Assembly: GCF_003367245.1 (NCBI RefSeq)
Contig: NZ_QRGR01000014.1
Span: forward strand, 1-64,000
Direction: 5' to 3'
DNA length: 64,000 bases
Source: Pontibacter diazotrophicus
GTDB lineage: Bacteria > Bacteroidota > Bacteroidia > Cytophagales > Hymenobacteraceae
A model generated the notes under the pieces. That model was not told where the DNA came from, did no database searches, and saw nothing but the letters and a program-made list of their open reading frames with translations. The position numbers were made by a program, and so were the translations under genes. Positions 9,960-18,297 of this stretch are shown one piece after another. The first letter of the stretch is position 1; every line of letters begins with the position of its first letter.

Positions 9960-11000
9960 ATGACACACAATAGCCCTAAAATAATTGTTATCGGCACTTC
10001 GGCAGGAGGCATGCAGGCGTTAACGCTGCTGCTATCAAAGCTACCGGCAGAATTGCCGGCTGCCCTATTTATTGTACAGCATTTAAGCAAAGATTCTTCC
10101 GCCACTTTCCTGGTGAAGCGGTTGAGCCAATACACGAAACTTACTTGCAAAGTAGCGGAACACAAGCAGCTTTTCGAGGCTGGTACAGTGTACCTGGCTC
10201 CGCCCGACATGCATCTGCTGTTAACAGGAAAAGAGATGCTGGTAACAAGAGGCCCGCGCGAAAACCAGTTCCGGCCCTCTATCGACCCGCTTTTCCGGTC
10301 TGCAGCCGCGTACCATGGTGCAAGTGTAACAGGTGTGGTATTAACCGGTTTCATGAGCGATGGCGTCGTAGGTATGGAGTCGATAAAGCGCAGTGGTGGT
10401 GCAACAGTGGTGCAGGCCCCGGATGATGCGGAGTTCCCGGCCTTGCCAAACAACGTAATACGGCAGATTAAAACCGATTATGTTGTGCCTATTAGTGATA
10501 TGGGGGAGATATTAGTAAAGTTGGCAAACCGGCTGGATCAGGACTCCGTGACGGTGCCAACTGATGTATGGCAGGAAGCACAGATTGCAGAACGAGTAAT
10601 GAACAACAGTGTTATGACCAGTATAGAAGAATTGGAAAAAGCAGGTAGCCGATCACCTTATAGTTGCCCTGAATGTGGCGGCGGTTTATGGGAACTTTCA
10701 CAGCAAAACACCATCAAGCGTTTCAGATGCCATTCAGGACACGCCTATACAAAAGATTCGCTGCTGGATGGCATATCGAACGCCCTCGAAGAAACGCTGT
10801 GGGTTGCTTTGCGCACCCTGGAGGAGCGTCGTAATATTCTGATGCAAATGTCGCAGGTGGATAATGATAAAGGGAACCGGCGCTGGGCAACAGTACAGGA
10901 AGAGCGCGCCGAGGAAATGAAAGTGCATGTAGAGCGGCTCCGGGAGCTTTTAACAAAAGCTGCGGTCGCCGACGAGGACCGCATGCATGATGTAGGGTGA
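9960..11000 (+). CDS. Free-standing CheB-like methylesterase with zinc-ribbon-like tail
   Basis: The product has 346 residues. Residues 5-190 form a CheB catalytic domain with GTSAGG (Ser), IVQHL (His) and GFMSDGVVGM (Asp). The receiver domain of classical CheB is missing. After a linker comes YSCPECGGGLWE and, about 15 residues on, RFRCHSGHAYT, a CxxC...CxxGH set that could bind zinc. It ends in a helical region rich in Glu and Arg. The same layout is found in the gene at 60950-62014. It is divergent from the CheB-CheR kinase fusion and may share a regulatory region with it. Confidence 0.85.
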   Translation: MTHNSPKIIVIGTSAGGMQALTLLLSKLPAELPAALFIVQHLSKDSSATFLVKRLSQYTKLTCKVAEHKQLFEAGTVYLAPPDMHLLLTGKEMLVTRGPRENQFRPSIDPLFRSAAAYHGASVTGVVLTGFMSDGVVGMESIKRSGGATVVQAPDDAEFPALPNNVIRQIKTDYVVPISDMGEILVKLANRLDQDSVTVPTDVWQEAQIAERVMNNSVMTSIEELEKAGSRSPYSCPECGGGLWELSQQNTIKRFRCHSGHAYTKDSLLDGISNALEETLWVALRTLEERRNILMQMSQVDNDKGNRRWATVQEERAEEMKVHVERLRELLTKAAVADEDRMHDVG

Positions 11001-11111
11001 GAGGAGTTGGAGAGATATTGGCTTAGCTAATCCCTAACAAATAAATCCCCTTCCCGGAGTAAGTCTGTTTTATACTTGATTCAAAAAGGCTCATTTCACT
11101 AAATTATGGCG

Positions 11112-11216
11112 CGAGCGTCTTCGCTCGTGTCTACTATTCTACGGCCTCTGGCCGCTTTAATCAATGCCAAACGGCCAGAGGCCGCGTGATACCAATCACG
11201 AGCCAGGAGGCTCGTG
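11112..11216. repeat. REP-like cluster of four hairpins
   Basis: Four small palindromes are present: 11112-11127 (6-bp stem, loop TCTT), 11142-11154 (5 bp, loop TCT), 11172-11184 (5 bp, loop AGA) and 11197-11216 (8 bp, loop AGGA). The second and third are inverted copies of each other. The first and fourth share the GAGC/GCTC core in opposite orientation, so the block is a mirror-like pair of pairs as in BIME elements. It lies in the 421-bp gap 11001-11421. A C/G-rich palindrome fragment follows at about 11246-11266. Confidence 0.7.
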
Positions 11217-11393
11217 CTATAAGAGATTTTGATTGAAACGACCCTACCTCCCCGGAGGGGAATTTCTGCACCAGAGAAAAATGAACAAGCTTGTGCTTTT
11301 TCTATCTGGTTACATTAATCAACCAATATCAACTCAACCCGCTATTTCTCTTACTAAGTCCTGATTTCTACAGCAAAAGGGTGAATTTTATCT

Positions 11394-11401
11394 TATCTTT
11401 G
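11394..11401 (+). promoter_or_regulatory. Bacteroidota -7 promoter element (TATCTTTG)
   Basis: The sequence fits the TAnnTTTG -7 consensus of Bacteroidota and sits 20 bp before the ABC-F start codon, giving a short leader. I see no clear -33 TTTG at the usual distance. Confidence 0.5.
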
Positions 11402-11421
11402 CCCCTTTATTTTTCAGCCTT

Positions 11422-13062
11422 ATGATATCAGTTGACGGAGTTACGGTCGAGTTTAACGGCTCGGCGCTTTTTAGCAATATTGGTTTTAACATCAATGAAA
11501 ACGACCGGATTGCCCTGATGGGCAAAAACGGCGCGGGAAAATCTACGCTGCTCAAAATTATAGCAGGCGCAAGCAAACCTACCCGAGGCAAAATATCGGC
11601 TCCGAAAGATGCCGTTATCGCTTACCTGCCGCAGCACTTGCTAACAGAAGACGACTGCACCGTATTCGAAGAAGCCTCCAAGGCCTTTGCGGAAGTGCTC
11701 AATATGAAAGCGCAGATGGACGAGCTGAATGCACAGCTCGAAACCCGCACCGACTACGATTCTGACGATTATTATAAACTGATTGAGCAGGTGTCGGAGT
11801 TAGGGGAGAAATACTACTCTATAGAAGAAATCAACTTTGATGCTGAGGTAGAGAAAACGCTGAAGGGCCTGGGCTTTTCCAGAACTGATTTCAGCAGGTC
11901 TACCAAGGAATTCAGTGGGGGCTGGCGCATGCGCGTCGAGCTGGCCAAAATCCTGCTGCAGAAGCCGGACCTTATTCTGCTCGATGAGCCTACCAACCAC
12001 CTGGACATTGAGTCTATACAATGGCTGGAGGACTTCCTGGTGAACAACGCCAAAGCCGTCATCGTGATTTCCCACGACAAAACCTTTGTAGACAATATCA
12101 CCAACCGCACCATCGAGGTGACCATGGGCCGCATTTACGACTACAAGGTAAACTATACCCAATACCTGCAGCTGCGCAAGGAAAGGCGCGAGCAGCAGCA
12201 AAAGCAGTTCGAAGACCAGCAGAAAGAGATAGCCGATATCCAGGGCTTTATCGATCGGTTTAAAGGCACTTATTCCAAAACCCTGCAGGTGCAGTCGCGG
12301 GTGAAGATGCTGGAGAAGATGGAAATTATAGAAGTGGACGAGGTAGACTCTTCTGCGCTGAGTCTGAAGTTTCCTCCTGCACCGCGCTCCGGCAATTACC
12401 CGGTTATTGTGGAGGACCTCACAAAGAACTATGGCGACCACACTGTTTTCAAAGATGCCTCTCTCACGATTGAACGGGGTGAGAAAATAGCCTTTGTCGG
12501 GAAGAACGGGGAAGGAAAGTCGACGCTTGTGAAAGCGATAATGGGGGAGATAGACTATGAGGGCAAGCTTACACTTGGCCATAACTGCATGGTAGGCTAT
12601 TTCGCCCAGAACCAGGCCGCTTTGCTGGACGGAGACCTGACTGTTTTCCAAACGATAGATCAGATTGCCGTTGGAGACGTTCGTACTAAAATAAAGGATT
12701 TGCTGGGAGCCTTCATGTTCAGTGGCGAAACAGTAGAAAAAAAGGTGAAAGTGCTTTCCGGTGGCGAGAAAACGCGCCTGGCTATGATAAAGCTGCTCTT
12801 GCAGCCAGTGAACCTCCTGATCCTGGATGAGCCTACCAACCACCTCGACATCAAAACCAAGGATATTCTCAAAGATGCCCTCAACAGCTTCGACGGCACC
12901 CTCATCCTCGTTTCGCACGACAGGGATTTCCTGGATGGACTGGCCACGAAAGTGTTTGAATTCGGAAACAAACGCATCAAAGAGCACTTCGAAGACATCA
13001 ATGGCTTCCTGAGAAACAAAAAGATGGAGAATCTGAGGGAAATCGAGCGAAAAATTGCATAA
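11422..13062 (+). CDS. ABC-F family ATPase (ribosome-associated type)
   Basis: The product has 546 residues and two ABC ATPase domains with no membrane part. Domain 1 has GKNGAGKST, signature FSGGWRMR and LLDEPTNHLD. Domain 2 has GKNGEGKST, signature LSGGEKTR and LILDEPTNHLD. Between them lies a charged helical linker (about 245-310, rich in Arg, Gln and Glu) that matches the P-site tRNA interaction motif of ABC-F proteins. Family members bind the ribosomal E site and adjust translation; some give antibiotic resistance. The C-terminal extension is short, so this is not Uup. It resembles the YbiT/YkpA type. It is preceded by the TATCTTTG element. Confidence 0.9.
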   Translation: MISVDGVTVEFNGSALFSNIGFNINENDRIALMGKNGAGKSTLLKIIAGASKPTRGKISAPKDAVIAYLPQHLLTEDDCTVFEEASKAFAEVLNMKAQMDELNAQLETRTDYDSDDYYKLIEQVSELGEKYYSIEEINFDAEVEKTLKGLGFSRTDFSRSTKEFSGGWRMRVELAKILLQKPDLILLDEPTNHLDIESIQWLEDFLVNNAKAVIVISHDKTFVDNITNRTIEVTMGRIYDYKVNYTQYLQLRKERREQQQKQFEDQQKEIADIQGFIDRFKGTYSKTLQVQSRVKMLEKMEIIEVDEVDSSALSLKFPPAPRSGNYPVIVEDLTKNYGDHTVFKDASLTIERGEKIAFVGKNGEGKSTLVKAIMGEIDYEGKLTLGHNCMVGYFAQNQAALLDGDLTVFQTIDQIAVGDVRTKIKDLLGAFMFSGETVEKKVKVLSGGEKTRLAMIKLLLQPVNLLILDEPTNHLDIKTKDILKDALNSFDGTLILVSHDRDFLDGLATKVFEFGNKRIKEHFEDINGFLRNKKMENLREIERKIA

Positions 13063-13219
13063 AAACTGCGCCCGATATATAAAATATCAGAAATAATATA
13101 GCACTGTTTTTCTGTAGGCTAAAAAATGCCATATAAGCTTTCAAAGCTAGCTATCAGGGGATTAGGAGAATATAAGGGTTTAGTATATATAAGCATATCA
13201 ATTTGATAATCAACATTTT

Positions 13220-13293
13220 GCATTAGGTGATTAGTAACCTTGCCTAATGCCTGCCGTTTTATATAGAAGAAACAGAAGTGGTTCTTCTATATA
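13220..13293. promoter_or_regulatory. Two tandem stem-loops before the Ig/EF-hand lipoprotein gene
   Basis: Stem-loop 1 has GCATTAGG at 13220-13227 pairing with 13243-13250 (8 bp, 15-nt loop). Stem-loop 2 has a perfect 12-bp stem (13260-13271 with 13282-13293) and a 10-nt loop. The first may terminate the ABC-F transcript. The second has no U-tract and lies 55 bp before the next start codon, so it may be a leader structure or protein-binding site. Confidence 0.5.
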
Positions 13294-13348
13294 GGGTCCT
13301 TGTGTTGTTAATTACTTGTTTGTTTATATTTTACTAATTTTTACAGCT

Positions 13349-14185
13349 ATGAAAAAATTTAATTGGCTTTTCCTATTTCTATTCTCCTTTGCTTTTGTGG
13401 CGTGCGATGATGACGATGATGTGGTATTAGACACCGTTGCACCGAACATTGTTATAACTAATCCGGCTCCAAACACTACCTTTCCGGCAGGAAGTGAATT
13501 TACGTTGACAGCAGACGTAACAGATAATGAAGGCCTAGAGGAAGTAAGGGTGTATGTAACTGGCCCGAACGGTAACCGCATCGCCCAATATGATGATGAA
13601 GTACGTGATTTCCTGAACAATAACAGAAACTATGATTTAGAAGTAGACTTTACACTACCTGCCGAATTAGAAACCGGTGCCTATACGATTACAGTAGAAG
13701 CGGAAGATCTAGCGGGAAATATTACAGTAGAAACCGTTATGATGATGGTGAATGAGGCAGATTTGGATGCGGCTGCATTTAACACGCTATTCGCCGACAC
13801 TGAATGGTGGGATACCTGGGATGCGAACAATAACAATTCCCTTGACCAGACTGAGTTCGGAACCACTTTCTTCCAGACCTGGGACTTAGACGACGATGGT
13901 ACTATTACGCAGGACGAATGGAATGAATTTGCAGGAGACTTCGGTATGGAAGATGCTGATTGGGATGACTGGGATGCGAACAACGATAATCAGCTTGACC
14001 AGACGGAGTTGAATGCAGGCATATTAACCTCCGGCTGGTATACTAACTGGGATGTAAACAATGATGGTATGATCACGCAAGAGGAGTATACAGCGGGTAT
14101 TTTCAACTTCTGGGACGATGATGACGATGCTGTGCTGACGAGTGAGGAGTACGTTACAAGGTACGAAACATACTATGGTGAATAA
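13349..14185 (+). CDS. Lipoprotein with Ig-like domain and five EF-hands
   Basis: From the ATG at 13349 (an upstream start at 13316 would add 11 residues before the signal) the product has 278 residues. The signal peptide ends in the lipobox FVAC, followed directly by DDDDD. An Ig-like/cadherin-like domain follows (about 30-135; IVITNPAPNTTF, VTDNEGLEEVRVYV, YTITVEAEDLAGN). The C-terminal half holds five EF-hand loops, each preceded by Trp or Phe: DANNNNSLDQTE, DLDDDGTITQDE, DANNDNQLDQTE, DVNNDGMITQEE and DDDDDAVLTSEE. It ends TYYGE. It probably binds calcium at the cell surface. The two halves occur as separate proteins at 17143-17556 (Ig) and 16433-17005 (EF-hands). Confidence 0.85.
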   Translation: MKKFNWLFLFLFSFAFVACDDDDDVVLDTVAPNIVITNPAPNTTFPAGSEFTLTADVTDNEGLEEVRVYVTGPNGNRIAQYDDEVRDFLNNNRNYDLEVDFTLPAELETGAYTITVEAEDLAGNITVETVMMMVNEADLDAAAFNTLFADTEWWDTWDANNNNSLDQTEFGTTFFQTWDLDDDGTITQDEWNEFAGDFGMEDADWDDWDANNDNQLDQTELNAGILTSGWYTNWDVNNDGMITQEEYTAGIFNFWDDDDDAVLTSEEYVTRYETYYGE

Positions 14186-14196
14186 TTGCTAATTAA

Positions 14197-14244
14197 ATCA
14201 AAACAAAAGAGCGCCTCCAACCGGAGGCGCTCTTTTGTTTTGAT
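14197..14244. terminator. Bidirectional terminator, 22-bp perfect stem
   Basis: Arms 14197-14218 and 14223-14244 are perfectly complementary around a 4-nt loop, with A-rich and T-rich outer parts. It lies between the convergent EF-hand lipoprotein and GH13 genes and can serve both. Confidence 0.9.
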
Positions 14245-14357
14245 AGCAGTTTAAAAACGAATAGAATAACAAAGGGTAGAGTGGTATGTTCAATGGATGC
14301 ATAAGGAAGTGCTTTCTTCTTGTTTCTGGTAAAAGCGGCTTATAGTAAGCCTACATA

Positions 14358-16043
14358 CTACATTTTCCCTTCATCAACTCCCCCTTCATTCTTTTTCCTG
14401 TTCAGCAAGTGGCTAAGGTCACCAGTCCGGAACCAGCGGTAGCCATAGGCACTTAATGTTATTTTGTGATAGCCATTCGCTTCGGCTATACTTTGCTCGT
14501 GCACCATCAGGTCTATCAATTTATATTCCTTTTTCTGCTTCAGGCTCAAGGTAATTTCATGGGGTTTCTCATCGAAATTATGGAGCACCACCAGTGAGTT
14601 GCCCCTCCAGCAATAGTACATGGCCAGGACCTGGGACATGCCTGTCTTTAGAATTTCCCAATCGCCCCAGCCTATCTCGGGGCATTCTTTGCGTAGGCGT
14701 ATCATGCCGGTCATCCAGTTGAGCAGAGAGTCCGGCTTGCGCCGCTGGTCTTCCACGTTTATGTGCTTGTAAGCATACGGCCCTTCGTCTATAACCGGAA
14801 GCACCAGTTTGTCGGCCTGTGAAAAGCCGGCGTTAGGGAAGTCGCCTGACCACTGCATGGGTGTGCGCACCGCATCCCGCTCTTTCAGGCTCAGGTCGTC
14901 TCCCATGCCTATTTCGTCACCATAGCGTAATACAGGGGTGCCGGGTAGCGAGAACATCAGGCTGTAGGCCAGTTCTGTCTGCTGCCGGCTACCCAGCATT
15001 GGGGATAGCCTCCGGCGGATGCCCCGCTTGTACAGTTGCATATAGTCTTCAGGTCCGAAGCGATCGAACACCTTCTGCCGCTGCTCCTTTGTTAGCCTGC
15101 CGAGGTCCAGTTCATCGTGGTTGCGAAGGAAGTGTGCCCATTGGCAGGAAGGAAAAACATTCCGTGTAGCTTCCAATGCGTCCGCCAGCGGCTGGGTATC
15201 GGCCGTGGCCAGGGCGTAAAACAAGTGCTGGTTCACGAAGAAATTAAACATGAGGTGAATTCCGTCTCCCTCTTTGCCAAAATAATTCTCCGCCTCTTCA
15301 GGCAGCACGTTTGCCTCGCCCAGAAGAATGGCATCTCCCTTGCGCCACTGCAGGAAACGTCGCATTTCCCGCAGGTATTCAAACTTCATCTCATGTTCAG
15401 CAAGTCCCGGGTCCGGGCTTTCGATAATAAAAGGCACAGCGTCTAATCTGAAACCTGATACCCCCAGTTCCAGCCAATAGCCGATGATACGGCTTACCTC
15501 CGTCCGTACTTCCGGGTTATCCATGTTCAGGTCCGGCTGGAAATCATAGAAGCGGTGGAAATAGTAGGCTTTGGCGTTCCTGTCGTAGGTCCATGTTCTG
15601 TGCTGCACCCCAGGAAAAACCATTCCCTTGTTCCAGTTGGTAGGCTTTTTCTTGGACCATACATACCAGTCACGATACCGGTTATCTTCCCCTTTCCGGG
15701 CTTCCTGAAACCAGGGATGTTGCCTGGAGGTGTGGTTTACGACCAGATCAAGGAGCACTTTTATACCATGCTTCTTGGCCTGGTGTATGAATTCTACAAA
15801 ATCGCCGCTGGATCCGAACCGGGAGTCAACGCCATAATAATCTTTGATATCATAGCCGTTATCGTGGTTCGGGGTAGGCTGGAAAGGAGAAAGCCAGATG
15901 GTATCAACTCCAAGGGCATCAAGGTAATCAAGGCGACGTGCAAGTCCCTCAAAATCGCCTGTACCATCCCCGTTCACATCCATAAAGGTTTTAATGTCCA
16001 GGTTATAGATGATGGCATTCTTATACCATAAATCTTCTATCAT
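14358..16043 (-). CDS. Trehalose-synthase-like GH13 enzyme (cytosolic)
   Basis: From the ATG at 16043 (MIEDLWYKNAIIYNLD) the product has 561 residues; a GTG at 16118 would add 25 residues of no clear value. It is an alpha-amylase-family TIM barrel with NHT (LVVNHTSRQHPWF), nucleophile region GFRLDAVPF, acid/base LLGEANVLPEE and the third Asp in RNHDELD. RGIRRRLSPML, GTPVLRYGDEIGMG and RTPMQWS are typical of maltose/trehalose-interconverting TreS (GH13_16-like) rather than endo-amylases. No maltokinase part is fused. There is no signal peptide. An exported paralogue is at 41461-43227. It stands alone between two EF-hand lipoprotein genes. Confidence 0.8.
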   Translation of the reverse strand: MIEDLWYKNAIIYNLDIKTFMDVNGDGTGDFEGLARRLDYLDALGVDTIWLSPFQPTPNHDNGYDIKDYYGVDSRFGSSGDFVEFIHQAKKHGIKVLLDLVVNHTSRQHPWFQEARKGEDNRYRDWYVWSKKKPTNWNKGMVFPGVQHRTWTYDRNAKAYYFHRFYDFQPDLNMDNPEVRTEVSRIIGYWLELGVSGFRLDAVPFIIESPDPGLAEHEMKFEYLREMRRFLQWRKGDAILLGEANVLPEEAENYFGKEGDGIHLMFNFFVNQHLFYALATADTQPLADALEATRNVFPSCQWAHFLRNHDELDLGRLTKEQRQKVFDRFGPEDYMQLYKRGIRRRLSPMLGSRQQTELAYSLMFSLPGTPVLRYGDEIGMGDDLSLKERDAVRTPMQWSGDFPNAGFSQADKLVLPVIDEGPYAYKHINVEDQRRKPDSLLNWMTGMIRLRKECPEIGWGDWEILKTGMSQVLAMYYCWRGNSLVVLHNFDEKPHEITLSLKQKKEYKLIDLMVHEQSIAEANGYHKITLSAYGYRWFRTGDLSHLLNRKKNEGGVDEGKM

Positions 16044-16432
16044 GCTTATATGAATCTTATTGCCTGTCTGCGCAAGAGTTTCCTTTTCTGCAGCAACACT
16101 TAGCTTTCTTACGTGCACAGGAGGTTTTTCTGTTCCGCTGAATTTTACAAAAAATGATGTTTAATCTATTTTTCTGTTTCAGAAGTATGCTACAAAAGGC
16201 ACCCGCTGGTCTTAATAAATATAAAGCTGGAACGGCCCGGGTGGACACAGGTTTCCTTCACTTTCAGAGCTTGTTTAAATATGCCTAAACCGTACTTTTA
16301 ATCTTGAAGTAAATCGTACTCACAGGCACTTTTCTTGATTTAGATTGATTTATATAGACCAATATCTAAAAGTCTCCGTAGATTTTTATAAGCACCTGTA
16401 AACCTATTATCCGACATACTGAAAGGAGAGTT

Positions 16433-17005
16433 ATGAAGAAAAACAAAACATACACCCTGAAAGCACTAAGAAATGGATGCTGTTTTTTACTGGTGGCTGG
16501 TATGGCAGCCTGTAATGGAGAAACAGAAGTAGTAGAAGACAATGCCTATACCGATGATGTGGCCCTGGCTACCGCCGACACCTGGGACAGGGACGAGTAC
16601 TATTCAGACTTTACCGCCACGACTTACTATGAGGACTGGGATAAGAACGATGACAACCTGCTGGACGAGGAGGAGTTCACCGCAGGCTTTTATGAGACCT
16701 TTGACCAGAACAACGATGGAAGAGTTTCACAGGAAGAGTGGACCAATGTGGTATCGGACTTTGGTATAGATGCGCTGGCAGATTGGCAGGCATGGGATAC
16801 TGACGGAGATGGTTTTATAGATCGGGCCGAGTTCGATGCAGATTTCGCTGGTATGGGCTGGTACGGCGCCTGGGATACGGACGACGACAACCGGATAACG
16901 GAGCGGGAGTATACAGACGGTGTTTTCGCTATATGGGATAAAAATGATGACAATGAACTGGATGAAACTGAGTTCATGAGCTACAGCACGTACTATGGCG
17001 ATTAA
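16433..17005 (+). CDS. EF-hand lipoprotein (five EF-hands)
   Basis: The product has 190 residues. The start at 16433 has a purine-rich site (AAAGGAGAG) seven bases upstream, unusual for this group. The signal peptide ends GMAAC (lipobox), followed by NGETEVVED. The mature part has five EF-hand loops: DKNDDNLLDEEE, DQNNDGRVSQEE, DTDGDGFIDRAE, DTDDDNRITERE and DKNDDNELDETE. It ends STYYGD, almost the same as the end of the 13349-14185 protein, of which it is a paralogue lacking the Ig-like domain. It is likely a calcium-binding surface or periplasmic lipoprotein. It is convergent with the Ig-only lipoprotein, sharing the terminator at 17062-17108. Confidence 0.85.
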   Translation: MKKNKTYTLKALRNGCCFLLVAGMAACNGETEVVEDNAYTDDVALATADTWDRDEYYSDFTATTYYEDWDKNDDNLLDEEEFTAGFYETFDQNNDGRVSQEEWTNVVSDFGIDALADWQAWDTDGDGFIDRAEFDADFAGMGWYGAWDTDDDNRITEREYTDGVFAIWDKNDDNELDETEFMSYSTYYGD

Positions 17006-17061
17006 GTAAGGTGGAAGTGTGCGTAATATTCAGATGCCATTGATATGCCGAAACCTAATCG

Positions 17062-17108
17062 TATCAAAAGAAAAGACCCCTTATTATGAGAGGTCTTTTC
17101 TTTTGATA
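17062..17108. terminator. Bidirectional terminator between EF-hand and Ig-like lipoprotein genes
   Basis: A 17-bp perfect stem (17062-17078 with 17092-17108) closes a 13-nt loop. The outer arm ATCAAAAGAAAAG is nearly the same as that of the terminator at 14197-14244, suggesting a shared origin of the two lipoprotein units. Confidence 0.85.
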
Positions 17109-17142
17109 TTCCTTTCCGGCGCCGGTATTACATGAAGCCGGC

Positions 17143-17556
17143 TTACTCTGTCACAAAAACAGAAACATAATGGGATGCCGCGTTTCCCTGTTCGTCTATT
17201 GCTTCCACAGTCATGACATATGGGCCCGTAGGTGCTGTTGCATCCAGGGTAATTTCTAAATCTAAATCCTTTTCTCTATCATCGTTCAGGAAATCATTAA
17301 TGCCTTCTTTACTTAACTGACGCACCGTAATATTAGGGTCAGTTATATACACCCTTACCTCAGCAAGGCCTACGTTGTCCCTTACCTCCGCTCTTAGCTC
17401 AATTACGTCACTTCGTGTGAACGTAGCACCGGCGGCTGGAGACGAGATCAGAACAGTAGGAGGAGTAGCATCTACTACAACATCATCGTCATCATCGTCG
17501 CAGGCAAAAAAAGACAGTGAAAACAGCACTAATAAAAGCCGATTAATTTGTTTCAT
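17143..17556 (-). CDS. Ig-like domain lipoprotein (no EF-hands)
   Basis: From the ATG at 17556 (a second ATG three codons upstream at 17565 is possible) the product has 137 residues. The signal peptide ends FFAC, followed by six Asp. The single Ig-like domain (TVLISSPAAGATF, VRDNVGLAEVRVYI, YVMTVEAIDEQGN) is clearly homologous to the N-terminal half of the 13349-14185 protein, including the segment GINDFLNDDREKDLDLE against VRDFLNNNRNYDLEVD. It is likely surface-anchored, with unknown partners. Confidence 0.8.
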   Translation of the reverse strand: MKQINRLLLVLFSLSFFACDDDDDDVVVDATPPTVLISSPAAGATFTRSDVIELRAEVRDNVGLAEVRVYITDPNITVRQLSKEGINDFLNDDREKDLDLEITLDATAPTGPYVMTVEAIDEQGNAASHYVSVFVTE

Positions 17557-17565
17557 AGCATTCAT

Positions 17566-18297
17566 AATTCTTGAGCAAAAAATATTTATGTATTGAGAGG
17601 TTTCTTTATGAAGAGCGGATTACTTTAAATAAGAGGCATAGGGAAATTCTGACTAATCTGTCCTGTTCCGGTTGAAGCCTGTGCTCTCAAACCATGGCAG
17701 CGTTGCATGCGGTAGCCATAAGATTGAGACATAAAATTTCTTAAGATTAGGGCATTGCAAAACTTAGATGTGTCTTCGCCCGCCTGTTTAGGACGAACAG
17801 GTGTATTTTGTAAACTCCCCGCAGAGCCTTTTCTTGAGCTGCTGTAGCGCCCTTTTCCTTAAAATCTGATGCCTTCACCTTCGCTTCTTTCCCGAATAGC
17901 ATCCTGTCTTAGCTTTCCTCCTGAAGAATGGCCCGAACATAGTACAGTGCCATACTAAAAAGCATGTAAGACTGCTTTTAAATACGTTTTAAAGCTGAAA
18001 AGGTGGTGTGGCTTTGTTTACTAAAACAACTTATAAAGGAGCTTTTAACTTGAAAAGCCTTTGTATTGGCACTGGCTGTTAATTGCACGATTTATACTGA
18101 TAAAAGAACCGGTATATATTCAAACCAAAAGCAGTACTTTTTCGCGAATCTTCATCCTGGCAACGGAGTAAAAATAAGTAGGCAGAATAAAATGACAGCT
18201 GAATTAACGTAAGACCTTTCCTGTTTGTTGGTCCCGCTGTGTTACAACGCCTGCCTGCACTATAAGGAAGCACAAACTACCGGTCCATTAAAAATAT
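17566..18297. other. 732-bp intergenic region, no gene seen
   Basis: The stretch lies between two divergent genes. I see no ORF with a plausible signal, no tRNA and no strong terminator. One weak hairpin is formed by CCTGTT and AACAGG near 17785-17803. The minus-strand frame at 18079-18273 has no support. Confidence 0.5.

Noticed and set aside
11800..12987. 395-codon minus-strand frame opposite the ABC-F gene
   Set aside because: It lies wholly inside the coding sequence of a clear ABC-F ATPase and its translation has no family features. It is a shadow of codon bias.
18079..18273. 64-codon minus-strand frame in the 732-bp gap
   Set aside because: No signal, no start site and composition unlike neighbours.
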